Assembly: GCA_015227615.1 (NCBI GenBank)
Contig: JAALGZ010000073.1
Span: forward strand, 1 to 64,000
Direction: 5' to 3'
DNA: 64,000 nucleotides
DNA from: Labyrinthula sp. Ha
Lineage: Eukaryota; Sar; Bigyra; Labyrinthulida; Labyrinthulaceae
The notes under the pieces are model-generated. The model had not been told where the DNA came from, searched no databases, and saw only the letters and a list, made by a program, of their open reading frames with translations. The position numbers and the translations under genes are program-made. Shown in pieces: positions 32,722 through 46,215 of this stretch (the first letter of the stretch is position 1; every line of letters starts with the position of its first letter).

Positions 32722-35700
32722 TCATTGATAATTTCTCAATAAGACATTACTCCATATTTTTCTTGTTGATTGATTCTGATAATTCCCAAAATATTTTGAT
32801 GATTACTGATAATCATTGATAATCTATAAAGATGTGGGCCACATGGATAAAATTAAATTATTTTTTGATACGTTAGATTATTAATAGGTTTTGATAATTT
32901 ATTCATTCTGTAGCTTCTTAATAAAATTAGATAATAATTTCTTTAGGTTCGTAGAAACCTCGTACAAGGAAACACAAGAAAGGGAATATACCTAAGAAAC
33001 GACTAGGAATTAAGAGACATATTTTGCATAGTACAAAAGTTCTTTGTTTGAACAGTATATTTCTTTTAGTCCTAAAGTATTTTAAATAAAGCAAGCGGAA
33101 TAAATAGTTGTGATTTAGCAACATGGAAATGAATGAGGAATGTAGACAAAGAAATATCCCTATCTCGAGTCCAAACTCACTTCATAGAGAGTCAGATGCA
33201 TATGCTGAGAGCTGTTTAAAATAACTCTTCAGTTATGTGATATAGTGTAGGCTGTAAACTACTTAATTTCATGTGCAGTACCAAATACCACCAAAATATA
33301 GCTCTTTCCTTTTATATCAACAAGAAAACAAAGAAGAAGAAGGTTACACCGCCTCTGTAAACTGTCAAGGTTATTTTTTATATTCAAGTTACATCTAGTA
33401 GTAAACAATAGCGTTTTTTGTTTTTGTTAATACGAGGTGATGAAAACTTTATCAACATTTTTTTTGAAAAATGTAGTAGTATAGCCATATAATCAAAAAT
33501 AACATTTCAGCTGTTCTATAAAGTTCAAAAATTTTGCAAACAATACCTAGTGCTTACTCACATGAAAATATATGGTTTTAAAACAATAAATATACATAGA
33601 AACCATAATTATTGCAAAAAATAACGTATGTAGTATTTCGCAGTTTTTGTCACGAAAACTTCCTCAAATTTAATACTATCACCCACAATGTATTTCAAAC
33701 TGAATAAACCTTTTCAACCATGTGTTTTGTCAAGGTATTTGATAAGGATGAGTACTTTAAACCCTAATAATGGCTAATTTTAAGGGTCCTTTTCACTAAG
33801 TTTACAGATCTATAAAAAAACATACATTCAAACGTAACATCACGAAGAACAACTCTATAGATGATCGTATTCTTATCAGACCCTAAGAATTTACTATAAC
33901 TGGCTTCTAAAACCATATCTCAGGATGTCTGTTCTCTAGTTAATTGTAACTGAGCTAAACTTCACTCAGAAAAGTCAAAAGTTGAAAATTTGCACATCTG
34001 AAAATACAAAATCACTCGATTTTCCTATAATCCTATAAATTTTTATACTAGGGATCCCCTAACAGTTAAAAAAATGCGAACTGTAACCTTTAGTTCTATT
34101 TTTTAGGATATTTTTAATGTTTTCTTGAGAAAAATCGATATTGGGCTTAAATGCTGTTTTTCTAAACATTAATCTGTCAAATACCTCAAGAAATACTCGT
34201 TTAGAGCCCAAACAGACCTCAGTATTTGAAAGAAGTGGATAATTTAGGTCTAGATACAATTTTTTTGAGAATTGGTGTATTGTGTATAGCCTTCCTAGAA
34301 ATGAATCTTATTTCCAAGATTTCAGAAACTCTGAAAAAGGATACCTTTAAATGTGAAAAATTCCTAAATGACTGATACAAAGTAACGAAGTGCTATAAAG
34401 AATGGTTTCCATCTCAAGGCATGGATGATTTAGGGATCCTTCGAATTTTGTTTTAAGAAACTCCAAGAATTTGCCTATTAATCCCAACTATTGTTATTTG
34501 TCTTTATTCAATTTTACTATAAAATCAACTTTAAAATAAACAAGATAGAGCTTCTAATTGCTCAATAACCACAAACTTAGATTTAAACCTTATCTAAGAC
34601 TTATTTCAAGTAGATTATAAAGAAAAAGATTAAATTTTGAAGTTTTTACTAATTCTAAATATACAGATCTCTATCATATTATTGCAAACTCAAATATAAA
34701 AATATATGTTATTTTAACGTTGCACATGGTAGAATGTTGAAAAGCACATATCAGCTGAAAAAAAGTTATTACTAAAAATAAAAGAGGTAACACATTATTA
34801 GTTTTAGAAAAAAGTCATGCTTTGGTCATTTTGTTGCTACATTTCTGAAAAAAAGTAATACTTTTATTTTAATAAGCTGAACAATTCTCTCTTAGTTTTT
34901 AAAAAACGTTTTTGATGTAGTTTTAAAGAGGAACATAGTAATTCTTGTTGCTGGTGTTTATGTATTGTGACTCTATGTTTAACTTACTTAAGGACTCTAT
35001 TTCTTTTTGATATCTTGATTGTTCTCTTATACCACACTAATCCAAATATTTTATTACCCTTAATCCAAAGAGAGTCAAAAGCCAACAAACAATCTATTTA
35101 AATAAGAAGTATATTGCCTTAGTCCTTCCAGACTATGAGAAGCCATGAAAACCTCAACACTTTCCCATTTGTTGTATATAGCTTTGGTGTAAGCTCTTCA
35201 CTTCTTTCCAATATCTTCAAGTTGAACAATGAAATTTGAAAGTTGTGCACCTGAAATAAAAAAAAGAAACCAAGAATTTTCTGATATAGAGCTTTGTCGT
35301 TTCTATACTTTAGTTTCTATTCCTTAGAAGTTAGGATATTGAAAGTTTTTGGGAGAATAATACCTTTACTCTATCAGAAAACTTGAGAATTATTGGTGTA
35401 AAATCAACTTGGTTTTGCTATGCAAATTCTCTCTTAATAATGACGTTGGAGTTACAAAACAACGGCAGGGCTATGATTATACTCTTGGGAATAAGACTGC
35501 AAACAGTTCAAATAAGCTAATGGGTTATTCAAATCTTTCAACACCTCAACTTACCAGAGCAATTAAATTAAACGATGGGAAAAGGTATCTGGTATAGTAA
35601 AATGCTTCTACAGGAAGAAAAGTGTAATCCTAATTGGAAGTCTAGCATAACAAAAATATTTATTCGTGCTGAGAAATAAAATGAATTAGAATTTATGAGG

Positions 35701-36385
35701 TGTGATACATGGAAGAAATAGTTGAGGAAATAAAATATGACGAATGAAACTTTCCTGAGGAGGGTGAACACAAGGCAACGGGTGAGATTATATTCAGAGA
35801 TTAAAGCTAATTTTAATGGTCTAACTTGCTAGCGCAGGATTTCTTCTATTCTACCTATAGAAAAATATTTTTTCATAATTTGTACTTGTTTAAAAAGCAA
35901 AATTAATATAAATTAAACATCATTTTGATAGTTCAACACAAAAATCTAAAGTTATTCTTAAAAAAATTAACTCCATTTTAGTTCACTTTGTAAATTTTCT
36001 TTGCTTTAGCCCAAACTTTTTCTTCTTCTCTCAATCAAACATGTCTCCCAGACAGATCTGCTAAGCAAAACCTCCAACAAATAGAAGGCAACTGGTCTTC
36101 AACCTTTCGAGAATAAGTGATTATTTGTACATTTCTATATATTATTTGTATTTCTACGACCACGGCGTTTTTTCACAGGAGGAAGTTTTTTGTGGACTTC
36201 TTTGGTTTTGTCTTTAACCAGGGAGAAAAAATTTCGGATTTGTTGAAGTCGACCAAGCATATCGGTACGTACTGTTAGGTTTCCTGCTCATTGTAAACGC
36301 TGGTAACTTCATGATTACTCCGTCTAACGTTACGGCTAAGATTTTACTTACCGTTAACGATCATTATTCATGAAACAAGAGGAAA
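32705..36385 (+). mobile_element. Decayed hAT-like repeat, copy C2 of unit 2
   Basis: Counterpart of 10,255-13,920: left terminus, C segment (about 33,280-35,070), degenerate hAT tail near 35,690-35,800 (NETFLRRVNTRQ) and right CGTTAAC-type cluster at 36,255-36,375. No intact gene. Confidence 0.5.
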
Positions 36386-39300
36386 CCATAACATGGGATA
36401 TCATTTATCTAGCCTAGGTTTCCAAAAGCGATTCTAATCTGATTTTTCGAATTATTTCATTGGTTAGACTAAGTAGCCAAAAGTATGATTCACACATAAG
36501 CAAAAGAAAAAAGTGAACCAGAAAGAGAAGATGTCACAGTGCACCACATAACTAACTAGAGTTTAAGGAAAACCGGTAGTCTACATATATGAGAAGAAAC
36601 TCAATTCCGCGAATATGCACACAATTTCAAACATTACGAATAATAACTCATAATCAGTCAACTGGCGTTCCAGGATAAAGCCGTTGTGGACTCTTGGGTA
36701 TTAGAGGTAACCATATACAATTATGACTAGCTAAACCGTATCCGAGGACAGTGAGTAAAATAAAAGGAACTCGTAGAGGGAAATGTATATAGACTCTTTA
36801 GTTATACATTGAATATAATATTTAGCCCTTGTTAGCCCCTGCTTCAATATCATGTAGATTATATGGGCTCAGCAGTATTCATGTTAGTACTGTAAACAAA
36901 GAATGCAATGCAAAGGTTAGAACTTGTTTTAATCAGGAATAGAGTGACTTGAAATAAATATTTTAAATACAAGAACACTGTTTACTTCTGTATTTAAACC
37001 CCAAATCGTGTATGAAGTGATATAAAAGAAAATAACTCAATCATGAGTTCGGCTTCGAAGGCTGCAGCTTCACCAATAAAAGAAAATCAAAAGCAAAAAT
37101 GTTAAAAATGTTTAACTTGGCATAGTTTGGCGTCTTACAGGAGATGATACCTTTTTATTTATGTGGAAAGATTATAACATTCTTTATCATACTTATGAAT
37201 TCATTGACAAAATCAATACCGGGTGAAAAACAGTTAAAATATCCTTCTAACATATCAAGAAAGCAGTTTTAAGTAAATAATAGAAATTCCAGATGTCTTT
37301 GTGTTTGAATAATAAAATTTCCAAGAGTCAGAATTTAAGTGAAATGATCCAGTGGAACTGTCGAACTAATATTTTAAACCGTATGTAAAATTAAATTAAT
37401 AAATCTCAGGCCTATGTTAGTCTTAAGAAATAGTTCTGAAAAGAAACTTCTAACAGCAAGAAAGCAACTTGCAAGTTCTAAGACTTATATGGACATACCA
37501 ATTCATTGCAAAAGTTGAAAGAAGTAGCTATGGTTGTGAATAACTCAAAAGAAGTTTTTGCGTCTTAGATTATGATATCTTAACTAATATTTTTGCTAAG
37601 AAATTTAATTTCTATTCTTAAGCCAGAAGTTGTTGCCTTATTTGACAGATTAGAAGCCATTTGATATGTATTTTGGCCTGCATTGGCCATTCTCATAAAC
37701 ATATTGCCCTGTATTTAAGATTAGATGCAACTAAGAGTGATGTTTGACTGAAGTATGGGAAACTTTGTACACTTACAATTGAGTGAGTGGTACAGATATA
37801 GAGCAGCATCATACTTTAGCGCAAGCTTACTAGACAGAAAAAAGACTTTTTAGCTCATCTAAAAAGTATAAAAAACTGCTGAATTGGATTTATAAAGTTT
37901 ACACTAGGGAAGCATAGCTAGTAGATAGTACTTTCTGTGCGGTTACAATAAATAAACATATGCATATTAATTGAAAAGGAAAATGATGAATTAATTCTAA
38001 TTGATACTTTTTAACCTATTTTGATACAAGATTAAACAGCAATTAATGCAGAAAGCAAGTTATCGCAAAAAATGATTACTCAAGGGTAGTTCTCGAGTCG
38101 CCTATCATTGCATTTAAGTGCGAGTGTTCGCCATCTTGGTAGCTTCATTATTCTCTAAATAGTAAAAAAGAAGCACCGTTCTCTTCTGTTGAGGTTCTGG
38201 AATGACACTATTGAAAAAAAACACCCTCTTATAATAGTTTTCACTGACTTCAAAGAAACCACACAGAAATAGTCATAAGAAGAAACAATACTATTTTTTC
38301 ATTCAATATATGACCAATTATCTAAGTTAGAAATAAAATAGCAGATACATAAAGTTTTACATATAGCAGAAAAATATATTGGAAATGTATATAACTTGCT
38401 GAAAACACCATTTTCATACCTAAAATGAAAACAAAAATACTAAGTAGTTGGTGTATATGGTACTATAGAGAGTGCATATCTATGATGTTCATCTCGCATC
38501 ATACTCGATTAGTAGCTTTAAAGGAACTTAGCAGCTAATAATTAAACTTTTAATTTCATTTAAGTGAATTCAACATTAGAATCTAAGATAAATCCAAGTT
38601 GTATTCGGTATTTGAACATCAACTTAAAAGTTTATATCACAAAGATATAAATGTGTTTGTGGTTCAACACTCTTTTTGACTTGATTGGCTCGGCCTCTGC
38701 AGGTATGTTTGCTCCTTTAAAAAGTTAAGAGTATACACATCTAGGGTAATAGAGTTCTTAAATGTAAGATAATCTCCTTCCAGACAAGTATTACTATACT
38801 ATTCAGAGCTCTTTTCTTCTTAAATATTGTGTTACTTCTGTTTTTATTAACTACCATTAACCACTCTGCTAAATTCTGTGACTTTTCAAAGATCTACCAG
38901 GATAGTATTCATTTTGTCAGCTACTATCTAGCTGCTAAAGACTAGGTTGCGAACATTGAGTAAGGTCCATGCAGAACAGTTAGAAAGTTAAGTGGATTAG
39001 CCTACACTGCTAGATCATTTTGTACAGCCAAGGTCTTACCTTGCTTAAGTGGCCCTACGCTGCCAAAGTACAAAGTGCAGCCTCTAATTTAAAAACTGAA
39101 TTTTTAGCCTTTTTTTGAATGGGGGAATTCGAAGGGTGTCGATTTGTCCTGGGAATGTGAGAAAAGGGAATCCCATATTAATGGAAAAAATTGTACACAA
39201 TACAAAAAAGAAAGGAAAATACAATTGAAACATTACTAGACTCTTAAGCAATGTATTTATCTCGAGCCTATGGATTCTCAGTCTCAGTCCTATTAGCCTT

Positions 39301-39577
39301 CTCGGCCTCGCTTCTGCTCCGAACCTAGACCTCAATTGAAAAAATACATTTTGTGGATTTTCAGCCGTAAATAGCTAGAAGAGTTGAAATTTTTCATTCG
39401 CCACTTTTTGTTCTGTTCGTATGCTCAACGATTAAATATTCTTGTATTATGAGCTAAATCTGAAATACAAATATTTATTACATAAGATCAGCACATAAAC
39501 TCAAACTATAGATACAATATAAAACAGATTTTGCAATTTAAATATTGCTTAACTGAATAAAATTAACAATACTCAAA
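36386..39577. other. Spacer segments F and G of unit 2, empty LINE site, no gene seen
   Basis: Continuous counterpart of 13,921-15,248 plus 19,370-21,213. The junction near 37,720 is the uninterrupted target site of the unit 1 LINE. No conserved open frame. Confidence 0.55.
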
Positions 39578-42114
39578 CTAAACCATATCCGAAGACAACT
39601 CATCTCTGAACCTTGTTCTGAATATATCCATAGTATTTTGCAGCCATGTCTTTTTTACTAACTTAAAACCTATTTTTTTTTCAGTAAGTAAAAACATATC
39701 AACAATTTTGTCAGGATTGAAAATAAATCTTGCAAAATATCGATATAACAAAATATCCCTTGGTTGATGTTCATTTTTGTATTCAAGTACTACATCTAAG
39801 AAAGTTGTCAAGCTAATTGGTTTCTTAAACTCAATATAGTCCCCAGTTTCAGTTGATGGATTAATTCTCCTATCTTTTAAAACAGGAATTAATTCTGGAA
39901 CAATAAAAGTTTCTACTTTGTCATCATATTTTAATAAAATCATACTACTTAAAGCAACTTTTAAAACATATTCTCTTTCTTCTTTAGTATATTTTTTGAG
40001 GAGGACATTGAACAAAGTTTTTCTAATAATTCCAAAATCAATATATTTTCTATATTCAGGAAAAATCTCTGAATTCAACCTAAAAGCAAGTTGATGAAGA
40101 CTTGAATCCCGAATAAAGCTTCCTAAAGCTTGAGCTATATATGAAGGTGCAAAAAATATAAAATTTGCTTCTTCAGATAACTCAAGGTTTTTATGGTAGA
40201 AAATAATTCCTGCTCTTGAATAAATATCAAGCATATCGTCCAGATTTTCTTCCGTAAAGTTACAAAGTTTTCCTTTATTTTTCAACTTTTTCAAACTTAT
40301 ATAATTTGATTCTTCTCTACAATTATCCAAGAATAAAACCCAGACACAAGGTAAACTTAACTCAGTTGAAATATAGTTGGTAAAAAATACATCTTCTTTT
40401 GCAAAGCTTTTAAGTTTTTCATGTATCTCAGAAATAGTTTTAGAAGAAGGATTTGAATTCTCAATAGGAAAAAAACTAATCTTCTCATTTGTTGGTACCT
40501 GAAAATCAGTAAAAGTTTCAGAAACAAGTTTAAAGACTTTCAATTCAGTTTTTTCTAGTTCTTCTTTCTTATTTTTCCTAAGAAATAGTTTTAAATAAGT
40601 TCCAATTAAAATAATAGGTGCTCTTGGAGCATTTTTGACAACACTTTTTAACCAGAATTTAAGTCTATTCATATCTTTGTTATTTTGTTTTGTTAAGTTA
40701 AATACAAGAACATAAACTGCATTTGGATTCATAAATAAATGATGAAGAGAAGAAAAAACTTCTTGACCTCCAAAATCAGAAATTCGATAGAAAGGGTTGT
40801 TTGATTTATAATCAGAGCTATTATCCCACGTAAACAGTTTTAGAAATTCTTCATCTTGAACAGTTCTTTCCAAAAGCTCTTTTTCAAAAGGAAGATTGTA
40901 TTTTGAAGTTTTTCCAACTCTGTTATCTAAATTATATTCAATAGCAAGAACATTTTTCACTCTCTGCACACTAAGTTCATATTTAGTGAAAGGTTTTAAA
41001 TTATCTTCTTTGATTTCAAAAATATTTGTATCTTCTAAAACCAAAGTTGAACAAATATCTTTCATAAATCTTTTTTTACATAAACTTCTTATTGTTGAAG
41101 TTTTTCCAGTTTTACCATCACCCATAAATAATAGTTGAAATTCGTTCAAAGAGAGTTCTTGATCATATCTTTTTTGTAACATAGATTGAAGCATAATATA
41201 AATATTTTTTTTATTTTTTATCTTTTTGTTTATTGTTTTCAAATATAAAAGTGAAGGATGTTTTTCAACTAGTTTTATCAAAGCTGTTTCAAAAACTTTA
41301 ATATCAAATAAGTCAAAACTAAAGAATAAATAAAATAAACAAAATAACCCAAAATAGCAAAGAGAAGGACTTCCCAGAAGTAACTGTCTCACACCTCCAA
41401 TTATTGTTTTTTTCTCTTGATATTCTTTATACTTGGTCGACTCAGAAACACTAAAGTTTAACTAAAAGGTTTGTTTACGTTAAGAATTTCATAGTATTAT
41501 TTTCTGATAGTGTTTGAAAAATAATTGATAACTCAGTTGCAGTGAAATTATTCTTCCAAAACCTAAATATGAAATAGTAGAAAAATATACGACCACCTTT
41601 CAACTTTTGTTCTCTTGCTTATAAACATATTAAAAGACTCAAAAGATATTATTTCACAATCCCAAAAACTATAGTAAGTAAATAATAAGAAAATACTATA
41701 TCTTATTCAACATAGGTAATATTTTTGGTTTAGAAAGTATCTTAAAAGTATCACCATTTATTGAACAGTCATAAAACCTATCTTAAAATAAGGACAAAAA
41801 AATACCCCAAAGAAACAATTGCTGGAAATAAATTTAATAACCTTTCAAAGTCTTCTTTCAGAACATAAAGTGGACAATAATAAAACCTATATTCTTGGTG
41901 AAGGAAATATCTTACCTTAACATAGTTATCTCCTTATTCACTTTCATATTTTGGAGAAAAGTTTTGATTGCCTTGTTGAACTCTTCTGACTCAGTTTCTT
42001 TTCTACCCGACCTTATAATAATCTTATTCAAAATATATACCACATAATCTCAAATTTATTGGTTTTCTTCCTTTCTTCAGAATCTTTTAGTATAGATTTT
42101 TCATTATATTTCAT
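39578..42114 (-). CDS. LRR-Roc-COR (ROCO family) protein, copy 3
   Basis: Eight exons: 42,041-42,114, 41,916-42,011, 41,806-41,886, 41,697-41,777, 41,591-41,668, 41,479-41,562, 41,350-41,450 and 39,578-41,319. They total 2,337 nt, exactly 779 codons including TAG. Introns are 29, 29, 28, 28, 28, 28 and 30 nt. Exons 3-6 are 81, 81, 78 and 84 nt, all start and end in the same phase and each encodes one leucine-rich repeat. The Roc P-loop MGDGKTGKTS, switch II SDFGGQEVF and the COR domain are intact. Protein identity to copy 2 is roughly nine in ten residues, highest across the COR core. A CGTTAAC cluster lies upstream. Cellular role is unknown; the family acts as GTPase-controlled signalling scaffolds. 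Confidence 0.9.
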
Positions 42115-43334
42115 CTTTGTTTTTGTTCTTTTTTGACACAAAAAAATTATTTTACTGAAACTTTTTCGATTAATTAGTTCAAAATATAAAAATATACTAA
42201 ATTAAAACCAATAAAATAATTATAAATTTTTTCTTATTGAGCTTAACGTTAACTATTGGTAAAGGAATTCTTAACGGATACTGAATTTTACGGAAATTAC
42301 GTTTATAACGATTATCACGATATCTTTTTGCGTTTCCAAAATCTTTTAACAATTAAATATTTTGTTCTAAATAATATCTTTATAATATATTATGTTTATA
42401 TTCTTTCTCTAAAGAAATAAAATTGAAGCCAAAGTTAAATCAGATGCAAATTAAACAAAGAATCAACATCATTTTCAAGTTATTTCAAATGAAAACCATC
42501 TCATGACTACTACACTTACCTTTGAAAGTATCTCAGTCTAAGCTCTAACTGAACTCCTAGAGAATAGCAAATATTCCAGAATCTTTTCTAGACAATGTTA
42601 AGGAACTAGTTGTACTCTCTGATAGAAAGTGCAACTGAAAAAATAGAGGGAATACCTTGCGCATAGCGAGTTTTTTCACAATCATCTAATAGAAATGAAC
42701 TTATCTTCGCTTCAATCATTTTTCAGAAAATTCAGATTACACCTTTGGAATGATATTTTACTTTCCCAGCTACTCCTGAAAGAGAGTTTAGTTTTTTATA
42801 AAGTTAATCACGGATTTGTTCGGTTTAATATCCGAAAACCAATGCAAGACTTTACATATCAATATTTGCGATAGTAAAGTTAATATTTCTGTATCTAAGT
42901 TTAATCCTTTTACACAAAATAAAACAAAAGGTTATTATAAAGCTTAATTCCCAAAGTTTCGTATCTTTTTTTCTTTTCTTTATTGGGATATGCTATGATT
43001 GAACTACGTATTTTTATATTTCCGACCTACACTCTATTTTCAAGTGATATATTCTTTATTCTCGTATCTAGCCAAATTCTAATTTAAAGCAATATTGCAA
43101 CTAATTTAGCCTATATTCAAAATTGAATCTAATAGGCGGTTTTCAAATTTTCTATATTTAGACACAGGAAGGGGTTTTTCTATTCTATTCTTTTCAGGTC
43201 TACCTGTATTCTTGGTGAATTACCAAATAATTGCAAAGCTTCTTCCTCAGTCAATATTTTGAGTTAAAGAAGCAAAACTTAGTTGCGGAAAAGTTTTTTA
43301 AATATTCTCTATTTGTATGACATTTTAGAAGCTT
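42115..43334. other. ROCO copy 3 upstream region, no gene seen
   Basis: The first 240 bp match the upstream regions of copies 1 and 2, including a CGTTAAC cluster at 42,240-42,315. After AATTAAAT at 42,351-42,358 the sequence departs from the other units. It has no recognisable feature up to the C segment that starts near 43,335. Confidence 0.5.
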
Positions 43335-45184
43335 TGAAATGATTGATATTATGTACAGTACCAAATACCACCAAAATATAGCTCATTCATTTTACATCGA
43401 TCAGAAAACAATGAAGAAAAAGGTTATGCCATCTATGTAAACTGTCAATGTTGGTTCTTATGGTTAAGCTAAGCCTTGTAGTAAATAATAGTTTTTTATG
43501 GTTTTTGTTATTACGTGGTGTTGAAAACTCTATCAATGATTTTTTCAAATATCCAGTATAGAAGCCATATAATAAACAACACCTTTTCAACTCTCTTAGA
43601 AAACTCGAAATATATTGCAAACTGAGCCTAGTACTTGCCCACATAAAAATTTAGTGGATAAAAACAATATAAAGTATAAGAAAACACGATTACTCAAAAT
43701 AACACATGTAGTATTTGCTAGTTTTGGTCACGAAATCTTCCTCAAATACAATATTATCACCCACAATACGTTTCACATTAAAAAACCTTTCCAACCATGG
43801 ATTTTATCAAGGTATTTGATAAGGATGGGTACTTTAAAACTTAAAAAAGGCTAATTTTAAGGGTCTTTTTCACTAAGTTCACAGATCTCTAAAAAAACAT
43901 ACATTCAAAAGTAACATCACGAAAAACAACACTATAGATGATATGATTCCTTTCAAGCCCTAAAAATTCACTATACCTGACTTCTTAAACCATTTCTCAG
44001 GATATTTCTTTTCTAGTTAATTGTAACTGAGTTAGATTTCACTCAGAAAAGTGAAATTTTGAAAAATTGCACATCTCAAAATATGAAATCAATCAGTTAT
44101 GCTACGATAACATAAATTTTTGTACTAGGGAGCCTCTAACTATTTTAAACACAGCCTTTAACCTTAAATTCTGTGGTTTAGGATATTCTTAATTTTTTTT
44201 AAGAAAAGTCGATATTGGGCTAAAATGTTCTCTTTCTCAACTTCAATCCGTGTAATACCTCGAAAAATACTCGTCTAGAGCCCAAATAACCTAAGCAGCC
44301 GAAATAACATGAGAATTTAGGTCTAGATACAGCTTTTTTTGAGAATTTTGGTATTATGTGTAAACTTTCTAACAAAGTATCCTATTTCCAAAATCTCAGA
44401 AACTCTGAAAAAGGATACCCTTAAGTGTCAAATATTCCTGAATGGGTTATACTAAATAATGAAACATCCTGAAAAACAGTATTCACCCATTGGTACTAAT
44501 CGTTTCAGGGTGCTTCTAAGCTTTTTTTTGAGGAAACTCCAAAAACTTTCCCATTAGTCTCTACAATATTTATTTGGCTTAATTTAACTTTACTTAAAAC
44601 TCAAATATAAAATAGCCAAAACTGAGCTTCTAATGGTACAAATATCAAGAAATTTGACTCGAATTCTATCTAGGATCAATTTTCAGTAACTTCAAGAAGA
44701 AAAATTTAAGCTTTTAAGTTTTTATTAATTTTAATTATACAGATCTCTATCATATAATTGAAAATTCATATATAAAAATGCATGTTTTTTTCACTTCTAC
44801 ATATTATAAATGCTTAAGAAGAAATATAAATTGGCATGGGAAAGACCAGCACAAATTAAGTGAGATCTACATTTTTATTTTTTGAAAAAAGTCATATTGT
44901 GGTCGTTTTTCTACCGTATTTATGGCAAAAAAGTGATGTTTTTACAAGTTATACAACTTCCTCTTCTTTCAATAAAAATTAATTGGTATAACTAAAAAAA
45001 AGATATAATCTATAACGGTGGTATTTATATATTCTAATTCTAAGTTTGACTTATTTAAAAACTTTCCTACTTTTTGATATTTTCATATTTCTTTTATACT
45101 CCAATAAACTCAATATAATATTACTCTCAATCTAATAAAACTATCAAAAAACAATAAAAGGTCAAGAGATCTCCGTATTTACAG

Positions 45185-45790
45185 GTAATTCAGCGGTGAT
45201 TGAGCGATTGGATGCCCAAAGTGACAAAAATATTGAAGATGTGCATAGAATCAAAATGATGAATGATGCTTCACTGTTGTAAAACTTTCGTCAACAATAT
45301 TCTCGTGCACATGGAAAGATGCAGATTTACACAAACATTGTAAGTATTTAAGTGAGCATAAGTCTATTTTAAGATCTAATTTTATATGCAGCTGAAAAGA
45401 AAGAAATGTATTTGAATGCAGGGGGTGAATTATCAAAACAGCCACCTTATGTGTTTAGGGTTGCAGAAACTGCTATCGCGATGTTGAAACAGCAAGATTA
45501 AGAACAATCAAGTGTTATTAATTGAGTATCGGGTACAGCAAAAACTGAAGCAACCAAGCAGCTCTTACAATATACCAGTGAAAGATATAGAAGAAAAGCT
45601 TTAAATTCTCGTTCTTAAAATAAAAATGAATACTTTCAAGCTGAGAAAGAAAATCTTGACAATGCAATCCTTTTATAGAAGCCTTTGGAGATATTGAAGT
45701 AATTGAGAAAAACATCCAACTGAATTTTTTTTATTGCTTACATTGAAGAGCTCAAAATGCTAAATTGAAACGGCCTAATTCTGTTTTTAG
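45185..45790 (+). pseudogene. Fragment of a myosin motor-domain gene
   Basis: Plus-strand frames give, in the order of a myosin head, NIEDVHRIKMMNDASLL and NFRQQYS followed by IYTNI (family: D-M...L-N-E-x-S-V-L-x-N-L-x-x-R-Y...I-Y-T-Y). Then come PPYVFRVAETAIAMLKQQ and VSGTAKTEATKQLLQYT, which stand where myosins have P-P-H-I-F-x-x-A and the P-loop G-E-S-G-A-G-K-T-E. NPFIEAFGDIEVIEKNIQ follows (family N-P-I-L-E-A-F-G-N-A-K-T). The P-loop is damaged, there are several stops and at least one frame change near 45,670. A stretch at about 45,340-45,400 may be an old intron. It is a dead fragment of about 150 codons from a protein of more than 1,000. Confidence 0.7.
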
Positions 45791-46215
45791 GGGTTGATCC
45801 GAGTAAATTTATCCTAAATCAAGAATTAAGCACAGTTAGGAAGAAAAAATATGTATCTAGAATGTTTAATAACAATATCTTTGTTTAAATTAACACTGAA
45901 ATTAACTTAGTATTTGCAAAATATATTAAGCTTAGATTCTAGAACTTAAATTAAGGGAGTACTACTTTTATCTGGATTCTGAGTTGTGTGGGAACCTGGA
46001 GCAGTTGGAGTAGAAAGATGATTCGAATAAAGTAACTAATAATGAAATAAGTAAAGAAAGCAGGTTTTTTTCACAGGGTTTCTCCCCTCCTTCAATTACT
46101 TTGGGTTTAAAATTTGCAGTGAGAATGGGATACTAAGGTGAGGGTTCTTATGGTTTCCATGTGAAATTTTTAAAAATACCTATTAAATTTACACAGTAAC
46201 TTCAAATTTGGGACT

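Larger units (their letters stand above)
1..39577. repeat. Tandem array of ROCO-containing units
   Basis: Unit 1 (1-21,213) and unit 2 (22,386-39,577) align end to end. The offset is about 22,385 at the left, 22,450 after a 63 bp length difference near 7,850, and 18,364 after the LINE at 15,260. Both carry LINE fragment, C1, E, C2, F and G in the same order and orientation. A third unit begins with ROCO copy 3 and is truncated after 42,358. Confidence 0.85.
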
